64,000 nt of DNA from Ariolimax columbianus. Its lineage: Eukaryota > Mollusca > Gastropoda > Stylommatophora > Arionidae. Where the stretch lies: NCBI GenBank assembly GCA_036924085.1, contig JAVGWX010000002.1, forward strand, positions 156,569,316 to 156,633,315, read 5' to 3'. Of the stretch, positions 57,726 through 64,000 are shown piece after piece (the stretch's first letter is position 1; the number at the start of each line of letters is the position of its first letter). The position numbers and the translations under genes are program-made. The notes under the pieces were generated by a model. That model was not told where the DNA came from and made no database searches. It saw only the letters and a list, made by a program, of their open reading frames with translations.

Positions 57726-58100
57726 TAGTCGTTGACAAAGCAGGTACAAACACAGATGCAGGTTCCTGAACAGAATACATGGTTTGATGAAGTACAATAA
57801 GGTCTGCAACTTGGACCTACTGGAAACATCTATACAGTTCTTAGTGGAACGCGACATAAAGAGAAGACGCGGAAGCTGGATAGAGCCTACTTTGTAGAAA
57901 AGAGACAGCCATTACAAGACACTATTCTGGAACTAAAGAGATAAGAGCAGTCGGGCAGACCGAAGCACACTTGGAGAAGAGAACTGGAGCAAAACATGAG
58001 AGAAGCAGGGTTGCCGGGGCCTATGTTGGTGAAGAGGGCAGAGGACATACAGACTTGGAGGTATTTTGTTGAGGACATATTGATTGATTGACTAGGGAAG
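57726..58100 (+). mobile_element. LINE C-terminal end with (TTGA)n tail
   Basis: Fragments read GRPKHTWRRELEQNMREAG and LVKRAEDIQTWRYFVEDI, then a stop and 'ttgattgattga'. The P-x-x-T-W-R-R-E-L-E motif is typical of the C-terminal end of some non-LTR ORFs. It is 5'-truncated and frameshifted. Confidence 0.65.
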
Positions 58101-58434
58101 TAAGGTCAAGGTCAGTCCCAAGGCAACAATTTCCGTCGGGGATGAAAATAGCTCTTCATATACTAAGCCACAGCTTATGTTAAGTTGGGTGGCCAGTTCC
58201 CTTCCTTATTGTTTATAGCTTTCTCAAATCATACGTAAGGTGCCCATTTACAGCTGGGTAGACTGAAGGAGTGGTCGTACAAGGAACGAGCCCCTCCCGG
58301 ATTGATTTCTGTCCGTCCGTGATTTCGAGACCTAACGCGATGTAATCAGTCTTGGCAAGATCTCTCACTGTTGACTAGCCTACATGCTCCACTGGGAGGT
58401 AATCAATCAATTAAACAAAGTATTTATGGATGCT

Positions 58435-58690
58435 GTCCCTTGTTTTACTGCTTGTGGTTTGTTTCTCGTTTTACTGCTTGTTGTGGAGTTACCCCTTGTT
58501 TTACTGCTTGTGGTTTGTTTCTGGTTTTACTGCTTGTGGAGTTACCCCTTGTTTTACTGCTGGTTGTAGAGTTGTTTCTGGTTTTATTGCTTGTTGTGGT
58601 TTGTTTCTGGTTTTACTGCTTGTTGTGGAGATGTTTCTGGTATTACTTCCAGTTGTGGAGTTGTATCCTGTTTTAATGCTGGTTGTGGTA
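58435..58690. repeat. About 25-33-bp repeat (ttgttttactgcttgtggtt), about 8 copies
   Basis: Irregular units of 'gttttactgcttgtggtttg' and 'gagttaccccttgtttta' with variable length. 58101-58434 resembles 34680-34790 in places ('agctgggt.g.c') and is unassigned. Confidence 0.88.
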
Positions 58691-58794
58691 GTTTGCACCG
58701 CTTCTGCTTAGAATGTAGTAAAACTGCCTTTTAACTTTTTTTTTTTTTGTTGCCGCATTGAAAATATAATTGGTATTGAATTGTTAATGTTAAT

Positions 58795-58915
58795 TTAGTT
58801 AGTTTTTTTTCCACTTGAGCCGTTGAGCGTCGTAGGGAACTTTAGGCGTCTGTCCTGCGCCAAGTGCGTTGCGTCGGTCTATGTGAGCCCTTGTCGCTGC
58901 GCAATCACAATATTT
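58795..58915 (-). mobile_element. Short LINE 3' terminus
   Basis: 'ttccacttgagccgttgagc', 'tgtcctgcgccaagtgcgtt' and 'gtcgctgcgcaatcac' closely match 47555-47680, the 3' end of the minus-strand LINE there. About 120 bp only. Confidence 0.8.
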
Positions 58916-59396
58916 AGCCCTTTACAATGTTCATTATCAACCAAATGGATGAATGAAGGAATGAATCATTTTGCTAGTTGGCAAGATTTGTTTGGTTGAA
59001 ATGCTAGCATAGCCGGGCGTGGAATTCAGAATGAACTCTTAATTCTGACTAAAGACTCTCAAGATATGTCAAACGCGAGCCTCTGAACATAAACATTAGC
59101 CTTCGTGGTGCGGGACTGGTCTTCCTTATAGGAGAACACATGAGATTCAGGTCCATAAATCTAAAAGGCTTTAGGTAGATGATACTCATTTACACGTAAA
59201 GGAGAAGGATGGAGAGGTCAAGTTTAAAAAAACAAAAAACTTGCCGGAAATGAACGGGATAAAACCATACATCGCGGATATCGCAGTAAAATAAATGCTT
59301 CACAGGCGTATCCTAGGATACAGTGGAAAGCAAATTGAAGAAGAAGAAGAGATGATGTATTCGATAACACTGTTATATGCACTTTCTCCTATCCAG
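58916..59396. other. Intron D-E, no other feature recognised
   Basis: Unique-looking sequence with a short (GAA)n at 59338-59351, ending in the exon E acceptor 'actttctcctatccag'. Confidence 0.5.
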
Positions 59397-59483
59397 GTGG
59401 ACAGTTCGGAAATGCATTAATCTTCCCGATAGGTGGCCTTCTTTGCAGTTCAGCAGGCTGGGATTCCGTATTTTACGTCATGG
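59397..59483 (+). CDS. SLC17-family anion transporter, exon E (TM5 to start of TM6)
   Basis: This 87-nt exon completes the codon split from exon D (G|GT) and exits in phase 1 (ATG G|GTATGT). It encodes GGQFGNALIFPIGGLLC, SSAGWDSVFYVMG. It aligns with the sialin/VGLUT stretch 'G-x-Q-x-G-x-x-x-x-x-P-L/I-x-G-x-x-C...G-W-x-x-V-F-Y-x-x-G' of TM5 and the loop to TM6. No duplication of its splice sites is seen. Confidence 0.95.
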
Positions 59484-59659
59484 GTATGTATGCTGATATC
59501 AGTGACAATAATGAAGTTTACTAATAGTTTTTTTAAACAAAATAACTATATTTACGTCAGGAATTACTACCGCTTTGTGTTGCTCTGCAGTGTTAAACCG
59601 TCTTTGGGTCAATGAACAGGTCATGGCAAACTTTCTTGGTTGTATCAAATTGTGTGGGG

Positions 59660-59845
59660 CTTCCAGAAATGATCGGTTCCTAAGCCTGCTCTCCAGTGGT
59701 ATGCTGGAAAACCAGAACCCAAAAGTGGTTTGTTCCTAAGCCTGCTCTCTAGAGGTATGCTGGAAAACCAGAACCAACAAATGGTCGGTTACCAAGCCCG
59801 CACTCTTAGTGGTATGCTGGAAAATCCCGAACCCAAAAATAGACT
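59660..59845. repeat. About 55-bp tandem repeat, 3 copies
   Basis: The units contain 'gttcctaagcctgctctcca' and 'tggtatgctggaaaaccaga'. They lie 180 bp inside the E-F intron. 59846-60600 after it has no recognised gene. Confidence 0.9.
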
Positions 59846-60607
59846 ACACTCAAACAAATCATTTAAGTCTTTAACTAATCCTTGCTGCGTAGGCTGTGTT
59901 GAACAGCCTCTTGGGTTTCAGTGATAATTCTAAATTAGGAATGTGCAATCTTCAGCCTTCATACTGAATTCGCCTGTCAGCCCAAAATATTCAGCAATGA
60001 AACGCCATCTAAATTCTCTATCCACCAGCCCGCGTTAGTCCTAAACAAGCTGTCAAGAGTGTATATCGGGGCTGATATAGTATCGTACGCTGTTAATACA
60101 TTGCATCGATTGAATTTACAAAATGAATACCATGCTTCGCTTTGAAGTTAGGGGCCAGAGTAAGGCACGTTCGCATACCTCCTAAAGCTGATGGTAGGAA
60201 TCGTCTAGTAGCAACATCTCTCACACAATGACTCAGAGCTTAACAATTTCCAGCATCACCAAAGTCAGAGTGCTGACCCTTTATTGCTGGATTCTGAGTA
60301 GGCTAAATGTCCACAGAGAAAAAAAACCTGGAGGTTGGAAACCCCAGGGCCTTACCTCCCCCAGGCTTAGCAAGCCGCAGAAAGGAAACCACCCATGAAC
60401 GTACTACTAATATCTGCATACAAGTCCGAAAGGAAAAACTATAGAAAACATGACGGACCAGATACATTTACACAGTGAATGGATAGCTTTTTGGCTACCA
60501 GCCTGATTTGATAAGAAAATTCCAGTATCAAGAGACGCGATTTATTGTATGAGTTTTGGAAAGCGAGGTGTCGATAAGTTGGGCGTCGATTAGTTGTGGA
60601 ACGAACG

Positions 60608-60628
60608 CTCTCTCTCTCTCTCTCCCTA

Positions 60629-60704
<76 letters not shown>
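60608..60704. repeat. (CT)n microsatellite
   Basis: About 48 CT dinucleotides with single interruptions (ccctat, tctat). Confidence 0.96.
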
Positions 60705-60708
<4 letters not shown>

Positions 60709-60884
60709 AATGTGTGTAGTTGTGTGTGTTTAGATGTTTTATGATTACTGCCTGGTTTATTATCTACAGACGAGTGCGAATCACCGTCCACTTTCTGACA
60801 TGAACTTCAGCCCATGTCCAGAATAAAGTTGCCAGAGTGGCCTGTTTTATTATCTATAGGGGTGGGAAGAAGGGGGTTGGGGGC

Positions 60885-60960
60885 CATGGCTAAACGGCTA
60901 GTGGTATTGCTCACAACCCAAACACGCTAGCGTTCGGATTCACGGAACTTGAAACAGCGC
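60885..60960 (+). repeat. Single-copy tRNA-like SINE head
   Basis: 'ggctaaacggctagtggtat' with 'gcgttcggattcacgga' forms A-box-like and B-box-like motifs. It is the same family as the 51-bp array at 3299-3470 (tagtggta...ggattcacg). Confidence 0.55.
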
Positions 60961-61019
60961 CCTACGCCTTAGGAAACAAACACGGAAACAAAAAAATGTA
61001 TTTACATATAATAACATTG

Positions 61020-61300
61020 TACATAAATATGATGCCACGTGACACGCTTCGACTGACTGCTTCGAACTGTGCGCATGGGCACTAAACGAACAAACTGTTG
61101 AGTACGTATTACAGGACTGTCCCCTGTATGGCCAGTTAACCGGAAGATACACGGGCCTAATGACCCATGCTAAACGCAAAGCTAGCTGTACAGAGCTAGA
61201 AAGCAACTCCAAACAACGGCCTAGTTCATCACAGGAACTTGTCCAACGAGCTCAGCGATCCGATCACAAGAAGAAGAAGGAGAAAAAGAAGAAGATATTT
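61020..61300 (+). mobile_element. LINE 3' tail relic with (GAA)n
   Basis: NEQTVEYVLQDCPLYGQL matches the EHLLQNCPTY segment of the RNase H LINEs. The frame runs to a (GAA)n tail at 61267-61296. It has lost the RNase H domain. Confidence 0.7.
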
Positions 61301-61479
61301 TTTTTAATACACTTACATGTTTAAAAAAAAAAATTGACTTTTAAAACAACAATGAAACATTAATTTCTGTTGTTCAGTGTTCATGTTTTCCGAGTATGAA
61401 CATGCGTGTCTTTTATGTTCATTATTGCTACTTCCCTAACCAACTAATACGCCGATGATGTCAGAGGAAATCTGGTTGC

Positions 61480-63400
61480 ATCGGGCTCCCTTCTAGATGA
61501 TCCGGAGGCAGCATGGGAAGTCATAAAAAACGCCACATGCATGGCCGCCGAGCTAATCACCGGTTCAAGGACCACAAAGCGTCAGAACTGGCTCTCTGAT
61601 ACCTCGTATGACATCATACTCCAGAAGACCAGCCAGGCTTAGCAATGACCACGTCGAATGACGACGTCTGAAAGGCCAATTCCGCACGGCCGCCAGGGCA
61701 TACAAGGAACACTTTCTCAACGAAATTGCTGACGAAGTCGAAGCTGGTATCAGATCTCATGACCTCAGACCCGCCTTTCAGGCTATCAGGCTCCTTCGCC
61801 TTGGAGGCAAGTAGGACGGGAATAAAAGCAGAGTTCATCAATAAGTCCGACGGAGGAGGTAGCGAATAGGTGGAAGTAGCACTACACATATGCTCTTAAC
61901 CACCCACCAGCAACGACATGTCCCGGTCTGTCTGCTGATTCTCTGGATCCTCCCCCAGATACGGAATCATCGAACGCCCTACTATAGCCGAAATTCTTGT
62001 TGCTATTTGGAAACTGGGAGATGGACGAGCGGCAGGTCCGGATCACATCCCACCGAAGTTGTTGAAATACGCCATCGACCCAATCATCTCCGCCCTCCAT
62101 CATTTATTCCTGCAAGAATGGAGGACGGGACACGTCCCAGCCGACTGGCGAGATGGAATCGTCTCCCTGCACAAAGACAAGGGGAGTCGCAAAGACTGCA
62201 GTCATTACCGGCCTATAACACTACTCTCGGTACAGGGGAAGGTGTTTGCCCACGTGCTACTGGCTAGACTCAAGCCTCTCTTGAGCACAAAACAAACGTC
62301 GCCAAGAACAGTCTGGCTTCACCCAGGGCCGTTCTACAACCGTTGCCATCCTTGGCCTGCGCGTCCTCGCCGAACTGCACCGGGTCTTCAATCACCCCTT
62401 CTACGCTGCAAAGGTGGACTTGAAGTCCGCCTTCGACTGGGCTGATCGGCTGAGTCTGTATGGACAGCCCTCTAGGGAACAGACACTCCGACCTCCCTGT
62501 TGAACCTGATAAAGAAGCTTCACAAGGACACCGGCACCTGAATTTTATTGGGTGGCACTCTCTCTGACAGATTCCCCATGACTTCGGGTGTTAGACAGGG
62601 ATATGCTCTTGCCCCTGACCTATTCTACCGGGCAGTCGACTGGCTTCTTGACCGCCTCAGCGCCCATCAGGAGGGTATAGCTATTGATCAGTCAGTCTTC
62701 ACTGATCTCGTTTACACGGACGACATTGTCCTATTCGGCTCAGGCAGATCAGCACTGCAGCATTATCTGGAAATGTCAGACAGTGAAACGCCCTCCATAT
62801 GCCTATCTATGTTCTGAACCAAGACCAAAGTTCAGATTCTCATTTCCGACACAGCACCCCAGGGTATTGAAACTCAAGGTCACACTGTGGAGGGGACCAA
62901 CGAATTCATCTATCTCGGTAGCATGACATCATCCGATGGGCGCAGCGGTCTCTATATGTCAAGGCGGATCGGACTAGCTGCGATTGCTGAAACAGGACAT
63001 GCCGAGACTGGAAGCCTTCCACGTGCGCAACCAGCGGCGTATTCTGGGCATCCGATGGCATGACTATATCCGCAACATGGAGGTATCTGCTAAAACAGGC
63101 TTCCACGCAGTCTCAGAAACACTTGACCGGCGCCGAGTTTCTTTGTTCGATCATGTTGTACGACTGGAGCAGGAAACGCCTGCCAACAACATACTAACCA
63201 AGTCGTTTCTCAGCGCCAAAAGTCTTCCCTCGACCGGCTGGAAGCGCAGAAGAGGCCATCCTCGAACAGTATGTCTCCAGCAAGTAGCAACCTCCTCCTC
63301 CGTCCTGGACGAGACCTGGAACCACGCCACAGCTGTGGGTCATGGTTGTGGCCGACCGACGCAAAGGGTCTCAGACGCCTAGGCGAACATTATTATTATT
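61480..63400 (+). mobile_element. Degenerate non-LTR retrotransposon (reverse transcriptase)
   Basis: Motifs appear in order across several frames: WKLGDGRAAGPDHIPPKLL, WRTGHVPADWRDGIVSLHKD, CSHYRPITLLSVQGKVFAH, AAKVDLKSAFDWADRLSL, GVRQGYALAPDLFYRAVDW, YTDDIVLFGSGRSAL, a split EFIYLGS region, IRRILGIRWHDYIRN-like (NQRRILGIRWHDYIRN) and KRRRGHPRTVCLQQV. The catalytic centre is YTDD rather than YADD. It ends in a short (ATT)n tail near 63390. Multiple stops and frameshifts show it is dead. It sits in the E-F intron of the SLC17 gene. Confidence 0.85.
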
Positions 63401-63472
63401 AACCAACTAACTAGCCTGGGAGTTTCTACACTTTCTTACTTGTCTGTATTGATGTACCTGTACCTTCCCCAG

Positions 63473-63606
63473 GAGCTATTGGTTTCCTGTGGTGTTTCAT
63501 CTGGTACTTCCTAGTGTTTGACAGCCCGGCCTTGTCCACGAGAATCTCACCCTTGGAGCGGGAGTACATACAGCACCACGTGACTTTCAGAGATGGCCAG
63601 AAACAG
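63473..63606 (+). CDS. SLC17-family anion transporter, exon F (TM6 and central loop)
   Basis: This 134-nt exon completes the codon from exon E (G|GA) and exits in phase 0 (AAA CAG|GTTTGG). The acceptor is TACCTTCCCCAG. It encodes AIGFLWCFIWYFLVFDSP, ALSTRISPLEREYIQHHV and TFRDGQKQ. The G-x-x-G-x-x-W-x-x-x-W-x-x-x-V-x-D-S/T-P...H-x-R-I-S..E-x-x-Y-I pattern is diagnostic for SLC17 TM6 and the cytoplasmic loop that follows. The donor GTTTGG is weaker than the others. Remaining exons (TM7-TM12) lie past the right edge. Confidence 0.95.
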
Positions 63607-64000
63607 GTTTGGATTCGTTGAAAATTTTATTCGTAATCTTTTTCGTTGTATACATCTTCTTCATCTTGTTTTTCTGCTCCTATTATTTCTTCTTCTTCTG
63701 CGGTGTTATCTTCTACTTGTTCTTCTTCTTCTGTAGAATCGTTTTCTATTACTTATTTTGCGGATTCGTCTTCTTCTTCTACCTCACCTTCTTCTTAATT
63801 TTCTTCTTGGTACGTTAAACAACAATACAACACTGCCCCATTGTGTTAAACATGTGGCCTAGTGCACCAGGTTTCAACAGCTGCTTCAGTTGTTATTCTC
63901 AGCTATTCGTGCTCATTTGGGTCAGCTCTTGACGAGAAACCTTTGGTAGCAGGTTCAAGCGGCTCTTCCGGCATCCAGGGGCGTCATTTAGAAGCCGGAC
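63607..64000. other. Intron after exon F; TTC-rich low complexity
   Basis: 63610-63800 is degenerate (TTC)n/(TTTTTC)n, and its open frame (Phe-rich) is an artefact. 63826-64000 has nothing recognisable. Confidence 0.6.

Overview
This window is intron-rich eukaryotic DNA, most likely from a mollusc and probably a gastropod. That guess rests on the style of the genes, the mix of LINE relics and the very heavy minisatellite load. The species call is an inference and could be wrong. There are no bacterial features.

Two host genes can be supported, both incomplete here. (1) On the minus strand, the first two coding exons of a membrane-anchored short-chain dehydrogenase of the retinol / 17-beta-hydroxysteroid dehydrogenase type (SDR9C-like) lie at 6868-6726 and 4308-4133; the rest lies beyond the left edge. 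(2) On the plus strand, six consecutive internal exons of an SLC17-family (sialin / vesicular glutamate transporter-like) major facilitator lie at 34331-34484, 38575-38652, 46801-46956, 52911-52998, 59397-59483 and 63473-63606. They cover the TM1-TM2 loop to the TM6-TM7 loop, and every junction is in phase with canonical GT/AG sites. The exon carrying TM1 was not found, and the C-terminal half lies beyond the right edge.

Nearly everything else is repeat. More than 35 unrelated tandem arrays, with units of about 12 to 77 bp, fill roughly a third of the window by my boundaries. The largest are a 49-bp array (53.9-56.7 kb, about 57 copies), a 63-bp array (42.5-44.7 kb, about 35 copies), a 46-bp array (1.0-2.2 kb), a 77-bp array (45.8-46.8 kb) and two adjacent 15-bp arrays (14.3-15.8 kb). 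Between them are broken non-LTR retrotransposons of several families, some nested with visible target-site duplications. There are also Tc1/mariner-like scraps, tRNA-like SINE heads, a dispersed non-coding repeat family with a tandem core, and an inverted pair of about 0.95-kb LTR-like repeats.

The main discovery candidate is that the single-copy parents of several arrays can be identified. Three arrays grew out of splice junctions of the two host genes. The SDR exon 1 donor is copied 18 times into its intron at an exact 46-bp period. The SLC17 exon C acceptor plus the start of that exon is copied 13 times upstream at 77 bp. The SLC17 exon D donor is duplicated once, giving a second donor 39 nt downstream in the same frame. 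Other arrays grew out of LINE coding sequence, a mariner-like transposase, a SINE promoter and a dispersed repeat. The window therefore reads as a fossil record of tandem-duplication seeding that also creates banks of decoy splice sites.
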